This document shows positions 1-6,580 of a stretch of DNA of 10,528 nt, in pieces. Origin of the DNA: Clostridia bacterium. GTDB lineage: Bacteria; Bacillota_A; Clostridia; Oscillospirales; Acutalibacteraceae. The notes beneath the pieces are model-generated. The model saw nothing but the letters and a program-made list of their open reading frames with translations, searched no databases and had not been told where the DNA came from. Made by a program: the position numbers and the translations under genes. The stretch lies in assembly GCA_017445685.1 (NCBI GenBank), contig JAFSTS010000245.1, positions 1-10,528 of the forward strand. Reading direction: 5' to 3'. Position 1 is the stretch's first letter. Each line of letters starts with the position of its first letter.

Positions 1-1
1 G

Positions 2-1486
2 GTTGAAGCAGGCATTCCCGAAGACGACCCCAGAAACCCGGCTGTTATTGCTGACAACGTAGGCGATAATGTAGGCGATGTTGCAGGTATGGGCGCTGAC
101 CTTTATGAGAGTTATGTCAGCTCCGTTATCTCCGCTTCAGCACTCGGCGTTTCCGCTTTCAACGGTGATATGAAAGCAATGGCGCTCCCGATGGTCATGG
201 CGGCTCTCGGTATCCTTGCTTCCATCATCGGTTCTTTCCTTGTCCGCACAAGCGAAAAAGCTTCTCAGAAACAGCTTCTTAAAGCTCTCAGCAGAGGCAC
301 TAATACAAGCGCAATCATTATTGCTGTTCTCGCTTTGCCGCTGACATATTATATCCTTGGCGACATCAAATTCTACTTTGCTATCCTCGCAGGACTTGCC
401 GCAGGCGTTCTTATCGGTAAAGCAACTGAATATTTCACTTCCGACACATACAAACCTACAAGAAAGCTTTCCGACACAAGTAAAACAGGCGCCGCCACGA
501 TCATCATCGGCGGAATAAGCCTTGGAATGCTTTCAACCGCGATCCCGATCATCATCATCGGTATCTGTATCCTCGTAGCATTCTTTGTCAGCGGCGGTTC
601 TATCACTAACCCCGACAGCTCGCGCGGACTTTACGGAATCGCTCTTGCGGCAGTCGGAATGCTTTCCACACTCGGTATCACCCTTGCGACAGACGCCTAC
701 GGACCTGTTGCAGACAATGCCGGCGGTATTGCCGAAATGTCAGGACTTGATCCCGAAGTCAGAGAAAGAACAGATGCGCTCGATTCTCTCGGCAACACCA
801 CAGCCGCAACAGGTAAAGGCTTTGCGATCGGCTCTGCCGCTCTTACGGCTCTCGCTCTTATCGCTTCTTACATCGACAAGATCAAAGCGGTTGCAGGCAG
901 CGGAGAAGTAGTTACTTCGTTCAACCTCATGGATCCCATCGTTCTCGTAGGTCTGTTCATCGGCGCTTGCCTTCCCTTCATTTTCGCAGCTCTTACAATG
1001 GATTCCGTCGGCAAAGCCGCTCAGTCCGTTGTTATCGAAGTTCGCAGACAGTTCAAGGAAATCGTCGGTCTTATGGACGGCAAAGCAGAGCCCGATTACG
1101 CTTCCTGCGTTGACCTCTGCACACGCGCAAGCCTTAAAGAGATGATCCTCCCGACTATCGTTGCTATTGTAACACCAATTGTTGTAGGTCTTCTCCTTGG
1201 ATATCAGGGCGTTGTCGGACTTCTTGCAGGCGCAACTGCTTCAGGTTTCCTTATGGCGATTTTCATGTCCAACTCAGGCGGCGCATGGGATAACGCCAAG
1301 AAATATATCGAAAGCGGCGTTCACGGCGGCAAGGGCAGCGATTGTCACAAGGCTGCTGTCGTAGGCGACACTGTAGGCGATCCCTTCAAGGATACATCAG
1401 GCCCCTCCATCAACATTCTTATCAAGCTTCTTTCGATGGTATCTATCGTTTTCGCAGCTCTCGTCTATAATTTCCATCTGCTGTAA
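2..1486 (+). CDS. hppA: Membrane-bound ion-pumping pyrophosphatase, K+-dependent type (5' end outside window)
   Basis: The integral membrane enzyme hydrolyses pyrophosphate and uses the energy to pump Na+ and/or H+ across the cytoplasmic membrane. The reading frame is open from base 2, so the first visible ATG (89) is internal and the gene starts upstream. The 494 visible residues hold the family's pyrophosphate-binding signatures. These are [19 protein letters not shown] at about residues 8-26, then GADLYESY (31-38), [12 protein letters not shown] (231-242), and [15 protein letters not shown] near 455-469. About a dozen hydrophobic helices separate them. In [10 protein letters not shown] (264-273) an Ala stands where K+-independent enzymes carry Lys, which marks the K+-dependent class. 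The Glu in DLYESY matches the ion-gate Glu of the Thermotoga enzyme, which fits Na+ pumping but does not prove it. The protein ends with the normal NFHLL-type hydrophobic tail. A strong terminator follows 12 bases after the stop. Codon use (ATC, CTC, CTT) differs from the A+T-rich genes downstream. Confidence 0.97.
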   Translation, partial: VEAGIPEDDPRNPAVIADNVGDNVGDVAGMGADLYESYVSSVISASALGVSAFNGDMKAMALPMVMAALGILASIIGSFLVRTSEKASQKQLLKALSRGTNTSAIIIAVLALPLTYYILGDIKFYFAILAGLAAGVLIGKATEYFTSDTYKPTRKLSDTSKTGAATIIIGGISLGMLSTAIPIIIIGICILVAFFVSGGSITNPDSSRGLYGIALAAVGMLSTLGITLATDAYGPVADNAGGIAEMSGLDPEVRERTDALDSLGNTTAATGKGFAIGSAALTALALIASYIDKIKAVAGSGEVVTSFNLMDPIVLVGLFIGACLPFIFAALTMDSVGKAAQSVVIEVRRQFKEIVGLMDGKAEPDYASCVDLCTRASLKEMILPTIVAIVTPIVVGLLLGYQGVVGLLAGATASGFLMAIFMSNSGGAWDNAKKYIESGVHGGKGSDCHKAAVVGDTVGDPFKDTSGPSINILIKLLSMVSIVFAALVYNFHLL

Positions 1487-1498
1487 GAGAATACTTAT

Positions 1499-1538
1499 AA
1501 AAGACCACTGACAAGCAAAACCTGTCAGTGGTCTTTTT
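1499..1538. terminator. Bidirectional rho-independent terminator between hppA and the first radical SAM gene
   Basis: A perfect 15-bp inverted repeat (left arm 1499-1513, AAAAGACCACTGACA; right arm 1523-1537) encloses a 9-base loop. It runs into TTTTT on the plus strand and TTTT on the minus strand. It sits between convergent genes, 12 bases after the hppA stop and 4 bases before the end of the minus-strand gene, so it can serve both. Confidence 0.95.
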
Positions 1539-1542
1539 GCCA

Positions 1543-3453
1543 TTATTTGTAGACTATCTCAATTTCTTTTTTCTTGTAAAGCGCCGCTTCCTTTCTCCTG
1601 CCGTACCAGACGATTTCTCTGGCATAAGTTTCAAAATCGTCAAATGTCCTTTCGGGAGTAAATTTGATCAGCGTCTTTCGCTTTTGCAAGGGCTGGTAAT
1701 TTCTTGAATAAACATTATTAAAGTATGACGGAAAATCATATTTCAGCTCGACAGAATGTTCTTTTTCATACGGCTTTCTCAGCATAGCGGTCTGATATTT
1801 CGTCAAGTCCTCAAATATATCTTCCGGGATGTCAAACCGCCTGAGGTAAGGCATTATTTCATCAGCAGAAGCTTCATAGTCATACATCGTTTCCAAAAAA
1901 ACGCCTTCTTCAAGAGACCAGTTAACATTTCCGGTTTTAGAACTTGCATAATGCTTGCCGTCCTTAAGCGAATCGTCAAGCTTTTTCTTCACTTTTCGGC
2001 ACACATCTCCCAGGTATCCGGGGGATTTTAGAAGGTATTCAATAAATTCCGTATAAAAATCATAATATTCCGTTTTTGTATCTTCGTATAAATAAATTGC
2101 AAAATTTCTAAGAATCGGGAACGCATGAAACGCTTGAATATAGATTGAAAACATATATGCCTTCACCCATGAATCTCTGTCCATTGAATATGTTGATCTT
2201 ATAACATCATAGGTTTCACCAATATCAGTCTTAGAATCAGCAGTTCCATGCAATGTCAAAAAATTTACTTTAACCGTTTCAATTTTATATTTCTTCAGAT
2301 ATTCCTCTTCCGCCATTGGAGAACACGGTAAAAGATCACATGAGAAAACAAATATTTCACTGTGCTGACCGTTTTTTATCAAGGTACAGATTCCCTTGGC
2401 GAAGCTTTCAAATGTCTCTCCCGGAAGGCCTAAAATCAACTCAGAATATGTAGGAATTCCGGCTTCGGAATACTTTTTCATAAGATAGGAAAAGTGTTCA
2501 AGAGTCAGATTCTTTCTGCCAATGTTTTCAAGAGCTTCAGGGCACATTGTTTGAAAAGAAATAGTTGCGCCTTTATCCATCCCCTCTGCATTCAAAGTTT
2601 TGCAAATTTGAAAAACCCTTTCGGCGCTGTTTTTTTCATAGCATACTCTGAAAATTTTGGGATATCCGTATTTTCTCTTTGCCTTGACAAGCGCGTCAGT
2701 TATTTCAAGATCGCGCTTAAATAAACCGAAATTTGAATCGCCGCACAACACATATTGAATCTTATTCTTTGCCATCCATTCAATTTCAGCTTTAATTTTT
2801 TCCATAGGAAAAAGACGCATTTTCCCGAACCCGTCCCATTCACAATATGCGCAGGAATAAGGACAGCCACGATTTGTTTCCATGATAACATCAAGCTGCA
2901 AATCTTTATACTTTTCGATTATAGTATCGAAAACTCCTGCGGTATATGGAGATGGGAAGGATGATAAATCGCCGTAGTAACCCCTTGGGGTCGTGATTAT
3001 CTCATCATCTTTACGGTACGCTATTGATTTAACATCGCTAATATCACCGGTCGGCAGCTTTTTCAGCAGATCGGCAAAAGTTTCCTCTCCTTCTCCGAAA
3101 GATAAAATATCAATATACGGCTCAGTCCTCAAAAACTTATCGTCTTTGCCGATATTGTGACCGCCAAAGATTATAATACACTCCGGATATTTTTCTTTAA
3201 CGCGTTTTGCGAGAACTTTATTGTACTCGGTATTCCAGATGTTGTTGGAAAACGCTGCAATATACGGATCCTCATACCGTGAAAGTGCAACATCAATGTC
3301 TTCTCTGAAAAATAGAATATCCGGGAAATGATATGCACAAGCAATTTCAGGATATTTCAAGCAATTTGCAATTATAGCTCCTGCCCCATAGGGAAGATAA
3401 GCTGAATTTCCGTATATTTCGCAGACTTGCGCGAAATAAACATTTTTTCTCAC
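1543..3453 (-). CDS. B12-binding-domain-type radical SAM enzyme, copy 1
   Basis: Predicted cytoplasmic iron-sulfur enzyme of 636 residues; substrate unknown. Residues 1-170 form a Rossmann-like domain of the kind found at the N-terminus of class B (cobalamin) radical SAM proteins, with IIIFGGH (93-99) and GEGEETF (120-126). The classical DxHxxG base-off motif is not present, so cobalamin binding is inferred. The radical SAM core begins at NRGCPYSCAYCEW, whose Cys197, Cys201 and Cys204 form the CxxxCxxC [4Fe-4S] motif. It continues through GDSNFG (238-243), ISFQTM (298-303) and ELILGLPGETFESF (338-351). LLPCSPMAEEEY follows at 374-385. Residues from about 400 to the end are a further domain I do not recognise, ending in FETYAREIVWYGRR. 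The start is GTG at 3453, with GAGGTG seven bases upstream; no in-frame ATG fits better. It is divergent from the glycosyltransferase at 3610 and paralogous to 4490-6397. Methyltransferase is the commonest role for this architecture; cyclisation or another radical rearrangement is equally possible. Confidence 0.88.
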   Translation of the reverse strand: MRKNVYFAQVCEIYGNSAYLPYGAGAIIANCLKYPEIACAYHFPDILFFREDIDVALSRYEDPYIAAFSNNIWNTEYNKVLAKRVKEKYPECIIIFGGHNIGKDDKFLRTEPYIDILSFGEGEETFADLLKKLPTGDISDVKSIAYRKDDEIITTPRGYYGDLSSFPSPYTAGVFDTIIEKYKDLQLDVIMETNRGCPYSCAYCEWDGFGKMRLFPMEKIKAEIEWMAKNKIQYVLCGDSNFGLFKRDLEITDALVKAKRKYGYPKIFRVCYEKNSAERVFQICKTLNAEGMDKGATISFQTMCPEALENIGRKNLTLEHFSYLMKKYSEAGIPTYSELILGLPGETFESFAKGICTLIKNGQHSEIFVFSCDLLPCSPMAEEEYLKKYKIETVKVNFLTLHGTADSKTDIGETYDVIRSTYSMDRDSWVKAYMFSIYIQAFHAFPILRNFAIYLYEDTKTEYYDFYTEFIEYLLKSPGYLGDVCRKVKKKLDDSLKDGKHYASSKTGNVNWSLEEGVFLETMYDYEASADEIMPYLRRFDIPEDIFEDLTKYQTAMLRKPYEKEHSVELKYDFPSYFNNVYSRNYQPLQKRKTLIKFTPERTFDDFETYAREIVWYGRRKEAALYKKKEIEIVYK

Positions 3454-3460
3454 ACTAAAC

Positions 3461-3466
3461 CACCTC
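3461..3466 (-). promoter_or_regulatory. Ribosome binding site deciding the GTG start of radical SAM copy 1
   Basis: GAGGTG on the minus strand ends 7 bases before the GTG at 3453-3451. This spacing selects the GTG. The nearby ATG further upstream is out of frame, and the GTG just before meets a stop at once. The resulting start MRKNVYF aligns with MKNVFF of copy 2. Confidence 0.75.
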
Positions 3467-3490
3467 GCATATAGCTTCGTAACTTCTTTA

Positions 3491-3521
3491 ATTGTACATT
3501 TTATATCTTATCGTTTTTCAA
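3491..3521 (-). promoter_or_regulatory. Possible promoter of radical SAM copy 1 (weak)
   Basis: On the minus strand TTGAAA (3521-3516) and TACAAT (3496-3491) are separated by 19 bases, which is longer than ideal. They lie at the same place relative to the gene as the much better promoter of copy 2. A TATAAA at 3505-3500 is an alternative -10 without a matching -35. Confidence 0.3.
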
Positions 3522-3542
3522 TGGTATTTAAAAAGGGATTTA

Positions 3543-3571
3543 TTGACTTTTTTGACATCTTGTGCGATAAT
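3543..3571 (+). promoter_or_regulatory. Promoter of glycosyltransferase copy 1
   Basis: TTGACT (3543-3548), a 17-base spacer, and an extended -10 TGC-GATAAT (-10 hexamer 3566-3571). Transcription would begin near 3578. This rules out the GTG at 3577 as the start codon and leaves a leader of about 30 bases before ATG 3610. The layout is the same as at the second copy (6516-6544). Confidence 0.75.
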
Positions 3572-3609
3572 ATACAGTGTATTATTGTGCCTTGGGGGCT
3601 TATTCTATT

Positions 3610-4350
3610 ATGATTACTTTTGAATCACTAACAATTATAATTCTCTCGTCAAATGAAAAAAAATCCTTGAGGACAACACTGCAGCTTTTGGCGGAGCTTT
3701 GCGATCCAAAAGATATTGAAGAAATAATCATCTTTCTAAAAGACGAATACTGTCCTGCAAAATATGAAGCTGAACAAATAGTCAAGGAGGGTTGGATGCC
3801 GATTCCAACCAGAATTCACGTGCAAACAATTCCCGGACCGGAAGAAATACTTTTTGAAGCTCCAAATTTAGTTCACTCAACCCATTTTATAACTATTGGA
3901 TCAGATCTTGAAATGGATCTTCATTCAGTGACTGAACTAATAAATGTGAGTAAAAAAAACCCCGAGTCAATAGTCTGTGCTTCGAAATGGATTGAAAAAT
4001 CAATCAGGGAGAACGGTCGATTTATGCACAATTTATGTGTTCTTGTTGTTAATTTTATTTTAAATAAAATAACCAACTCGAACGCAACTGAGCTTCTTTC
4101 GGTTTACCAAATATACCCCAAAAAAATATATCAGGAAATGAACTTCGCCAATGGAAAAGAGGCGTTCTATGGTTATTCGATCAAACCCCTCATTTATGGA
4201 GTTTCATATATTGAAATTCCGACAAACTACCGCAGACGCTCTGAGGAAAAATCGAATTACAATTCTCTATGGTACATTAATGTCAGTATATGTTTTATCA
4301 TGTCGGCTATTAAGCTGAAACATAAGAAAAAGAAAGATTCGTCAGTATAA
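3610..4350 (+). CDS. GT2-family, dolichol-phosphate-mannose-synthase-like glycosyltransferase, copy 1
   Basis: Predicted cytoplasmic or membrane-associated sugar transferase of the GT-A fold; donor and acceptor unknown. LTIIILSSNE (7-16) is the nucleotide-sugar-binding first strand. GSDLEMDLHSVTELI (97-111) lies where DPM1-like enzymes carry DADLQHP. The final part IEIPTNYRRRSEEKS (201-215) matches the R-x-x-x-S-K region of polyprenyl-phosphate sugar transferases. No C-terminal two-helix membrane anchor is present; the protein stops after one hydrophobic stretch (about 221-235) and a Lys-rich tail. The frame is open back to GTG 3577, but I use ATG 3610. The promoter puts the transcript start near 3578, GGGGG lies 11 bases before 3610, and the length then equals the 246 residues of copy 2 with MIT aligned to MMT. 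Oddities: the first Asp of DxD is Gly, and the gene is very A+T-rich, with stretches such as 4051-4070 lacking any G or C. Confidence 0.85.
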   Translation: MITFESLTIIILSSNEKKSLRTTLQLLAELCDPKDIEEIIIFLKDEYCPAKYEAEQIVKEGWMPIPTRIHVQTIPGPEEILFEAPNLVHSTHFITIGSDLEMDLHSVTELINVSKKNPESIVCASKWIEKSIRENGRFMHNLCVLVVNFILNKITNSNATELLSVYQIYPKKIYQEMNFANGKEAFYGYSIKPLIYGVSYIEIPTNYRRRSEEKSNYNSLWYINVSICFIMSAIKLKHKKKKDSSV

Positions 4351-4363
4351 ATATATTTAAATG

Positions 4364-4397
4364 CAAGGTGCCGAAAGATACTTCTTCCGGCACCTTG
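4364..4397. terminator. Stem-loop between convergent glycosyltransferase copy 1 and radical SAM copy 2 (weak terminator)
   Basis: A 10-bp inverted repeat, CAAGGTGCCG (4364-4373) with CGGCACCTTG (4388-4397), and a 14-base loop. It begins 14 bases after the glycosyltransferase stop. The bases that follow (TGTGTTT on the plus strand, CATTTAAAT on the minus strand) are a poor U-tract, so termination may be leaky. The rest of the gap to 4489 holds a weak GTCTTA/TAAGAC repeat (4420-4449) and a sequence resembling half of the 1499 terminator (4450-4465). Confidence 0.6.
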
Positions 4398-4489
4398 TGT
4401 TTAACACGATAAGGCTGCCGTCTTAACAATTCTATAACTGCTGTAAGACAAGACCACTCAAAACACCTCTGAAAAACAATATGTGTTTA

Positions 4490-6397
4490 TCATTCGTATG
4501 TTATTGTTATTTCATGTTTTTTGTAAATTGCAGCTTCATTTCGCCTTCCATACCAAACTATTTCACGAGCGTATGTTTCAAAATCTTCAAATGTTCTATC
4601 CGGAGATATCTTTATTATCGTTTTTCTTTCTTTTAAAGGCTGATAATTTGCTATTAGAATATTTGAAAAATACTCAGGAAAATCATATCTTAAGCTCACA
4701 GTATTCGTCTTTCCGTTTGCGTCTCTGACCATAGCCTTCTGATATTCTATCAAATCTTCGAACACATTTGTTTCAATATCAAACTGTTTCAAATAAGGCA
4801 ATATTTCTTTGAATGTCAGGTTTAAATCACGGACTGCTTGTAAAAAAGCACCTTCTTCAAAAGTCCAGTAAGTGTTACCGATTCGTGAAGCTGAATATAC
4901 TTTTCCATCTTTTAAAGAATTGTCAAGGCGATATTTCATATCCCTCCAAATATCACCAATCAATCCAGGTAACGATAAAAGGTAATCAACCAAGCCGGAA
5001 TAAAACCTAAAATAGTCGGTTTTCTTCTCATTATATAGATAAAAAGCGACTAACCTTAATAACGGAAAGGCGTGAAATCCAAGCGAACACGCTGAAAACA
5101 AATGTGTTTTGACCCAGTCATCCCTGCTCATCGAATAAGTCGATCTAACAAGCTCCGAATACTCTTCAACTTCCTCTGAGGAATGTGCCACAGCATGAAA
5201 ATTACGGTATTTTACCTTTACAGTTTCAATTTTGTATTTTTTTCTGTACTCCGGATCTGCCATCAGAGCATTAGGCAAGATCTCACAAGGATATACGCAA
5301 ATCGTATTATTGTTTCCTTTTTCCAACAGAGAACATATTCCCCTCGAAAAGCTTTCAAAGGTTTCACCGGGAAGTCCCAGAATAAGCTCCGAATATGTCG
5401 GAATACCTGCTTGTGTATATCTTTTGATTAACCCGGAGAAATGGTCCAAAGTCAGATTCTTCCTGCCTATGTTTTCGAGTGCAACAGGACTCATCGTCTG
5501 AAAAGAAATCGTTACGCCCTTATCCATTCCATTTTTATTTAATTTTTTACAAATCTCAAAAACACGATCTTCGCTGTTTTTTTCATTGTCGACCCTGAAT
5601 ACTTTGGGATAACCGTACTTCTTTTTGGTTTCGACAAGAATATCAACAATTTCAAGATCTCTCTTTAAGAGACCGAAATTTGAGTCGGCACACAAAATAT
5701 ATTCCATTTTATTTCGCGCGCACCAAAGTATTTCATCTCTGATTTTTTCAATTGGAAACAATCTTAGTTTTCTGCTGTCACTCCATTCGCAATACGCGCA
5801 CGAATACGGACAGCCACGATTTGTTTCGATTATAACGTCCAACTGATAGTCCTTGTATTTTTCAACTATTAAATCAAATACTCCGGCTGTATATGGGGAT
5901 GGCAATTTTGAAAGATCCTCCTTGCAGCTTTTAGGCGTGACAACAATTTGACCGTTTTTTCGATATGCAATTGAATTAACATTTTCGAGTTTTCCTGCAG
6001 GTATTTTTTTCAATAATTCAGCAAATACAGTTTCACCTTCGCCCTGAACAATAATATCAATATAACTTTCTTCATTCAGAAGCTTTCCATCCTGACCAGC
6101 GCTATGTCCGCCAAAAACAATAATACATTCCGGGTACTTTTCTTTCACAAGCTTTGCAAGCGCCTTATTGTATTCAATGTTCCAGATATTGCATGAAAAC
6201 GCCACCATGAAAGGGTCTTTTATTTTTTCAAGCGATGTATTAAGTTTTTCTCTTTTAAATAGAATATCAGGAAACGCAAACTCAGAGGTTATCTCAGGAA
6301 ACTGCATACAATTTGCGATTATTGTTCCGGCCGCATAAGGAAGATACATGGTTTTCCCGTAATCAACAATTATTTGTACAAAAAAAACATTTTTCAT
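4490..6397 (-). CDS. B12-binding-domain-type radical SAM enzyme, copy 2
   Basis: Paralogue of 1543-3453, 635 residues, colinear over its whole length and identical in long blocks. These include NRGCPYSCAYCEW (CxxxCxxC at Cys196, Cys200, Cys203), IPTYSELILGLPGETFESF, ENIGRKNLTL and FETYAREIVWYGRR. It has the same three parts: N-terminal cobalamin-type Rossmann domain (FGGHSAGQD, GEGETVF) without DxHxxG, radical SAM core, and C-terminal unknown domain. The frame is open to TTG 6430, but ATG 6397 is preferred. GGAGG lies six bases before it, and the N-terminus then aligns with copy 1. Differences from copy 1 cluster at about residues 355-415, after the core strand GLPGET, where substrate contacts could lie (inference). 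It has its own good promoter and is divergent from the glycosyltransferase at 6581. No B12 riboswitch fits in the roughly 50-base leader. Confidence 0.88.
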   Translation of the reverse strand: MKNVFFVQIIVDYGKTMYLPYAAGTIIANCMQFPEITSEFAFPDILFKREKLNTSLEKIKDPFMVAFSCNIWNIEYNKALAKLVKEKYPECIIVFGGHSAGQDGKLLNEESYIDIIVQGEGETVFAELLKKIPAGKLENVNSIAYRKNGQIVVTPKSCKEDLSKLPSPYTAGVFDLIVEKYKDYQLDVIIETNRGCPYSCAYCEWSDSRKLRLFPIEKIRDEILWCARNKMEYILCADSNFGLLKRDLEIVDILVETKKKYGYPKVFRVDNEKNSEDRVFEICKKLNKNGMDKGVTISFQTMSPVALENIGRKNLTLDHFSGLIKRYTQAGIPTYSELILGLPGETFESFSRGICSLLEKGNNNTICVYPCEILPNALMADPEYRKKYKIETVKVKYRNFHAVAHSSEEVEEYSELVRSTYSMSRDDWVKTHLFSACSLGFHAFPLLRLVAFYLYNEKKTDYFRFYSGLVDYLLSLPGLIGDIWRDMKYRLDNSLKDGKVYSASRIGNTYWTFEEGAFLQAVRDLNLTFKEILPYLKQFDIETNVFEDLIEYQKAMVRDANGKTNTVSLRYDFPEYFSNILIANYQPLKERKTIIKISPDRTFEDFETYAREIVWYGRRNEAAIYKKHEITITYE

Positions 6398-6403
6398 GTT
6401 GAG

Positions 6404-6408
6404 CCTCC
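6404..6408 (-). promoter_or_regulatory. Ribosome binding site deciding the ATG start of radical SAM copy 2
   Basis: GGAGG on the minus strand lies 6 bases before ATG 6397. This supports starting there rather than at the in-frame TTG 6430, and gives proteins of 635 and 636 residues for the two copies. Confidence 0.8.
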
Positions 6409-6445
6409 GAACAGGATACAAATATAACAATAAAGTTCAACAATT

Positions 6446-6454
6446 CTCCTCCTT
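6446..6454 (-). promoter_or_regulatory. Orphan strong Shine-Dalgarno sequence in the leader of radical SAM copy 2
   Basis: AAGGAGGAG on the minus strand sits just downstream of the -10 element and about 50 bases before the real start codon, too far to serve it. It is well placed (7 bases) for a TTG at 6440. That TTG opens a 25-codon frame overlapping the beginning of the radical SAM gene in another frame. It may be a leader peptide, or chance. Confidence 0.4.
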
Positions 6455-6455
6455 T

Positions 6456-6484
6456 ATTATATAACAGTATCTTAAAAAATTCAA
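6456..6484 (-). promoter_or_regulatory. Promoter of radical SAM copy 2
   Basis: On the minus strand TTGAAT (6484-6479), a 17-base spacer, and a perfect TATAAT (6461-6456). The predicted transcript start near 6449 leaves a leader of about 50 bases. Confidence 0.8.
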
Positions 6485-6515
6485 TACAAAAAGGCTTTTC
6501 TTTTCTTCTGATATG

Positions 6516-6544
6516 TTGACATTTCAGCGAGAATATGTAATAAT
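6516..6544 (+). promoter_or_regulatory. Promoter of glycosyltransferase copy 2
   Basis: A consensus TTGACA (6516-6521), a 17-base spacer, and an extended -10 TGT-AATAAT (-10 hexamer 6539-6544). It has the same geometry as the promoter of copy 1. The two divergent promoters of this unit are 31 bases apart (6485-6515), so the genes could be controlled together. Confidence 0.8.
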
Positions 6545-6580
6545 CTTTATTAAGAACTATACCTTGACAGAGGTGAAGAA

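Noticed and set aside
585..911. 108-codon frame inside hppA
   Set aside because: It is an alternate frame within a highly conserved pyrophosphatase, with no ribosome binding site or recognisable product.
3454..3609. Cobalamin or SAM riboswitch in front of the radical SAM genes
   Set aside because: The predicted leaders (also 6398-6449) are only about 40-50 bases, too short for these riboswitches, and no B12-box-like or kink-turn pattern was seen.
4361..4426. 21-codon ATG frame as a possible RiPP precursor near the radical SAM genes
   Set aside because: It has no Shine-Dalgarno, overlaps the stem-loop, lacks a leader/core pattern and has no counterpart beside copy 1 or at 7322-7457.
4420..4449. 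GTCTTA...TAAGAC inverted repeat as a terminator
   Set aside because: Only 6 bp of A+T-rich stem with an 18-base loop and no T-run; too weak to call.
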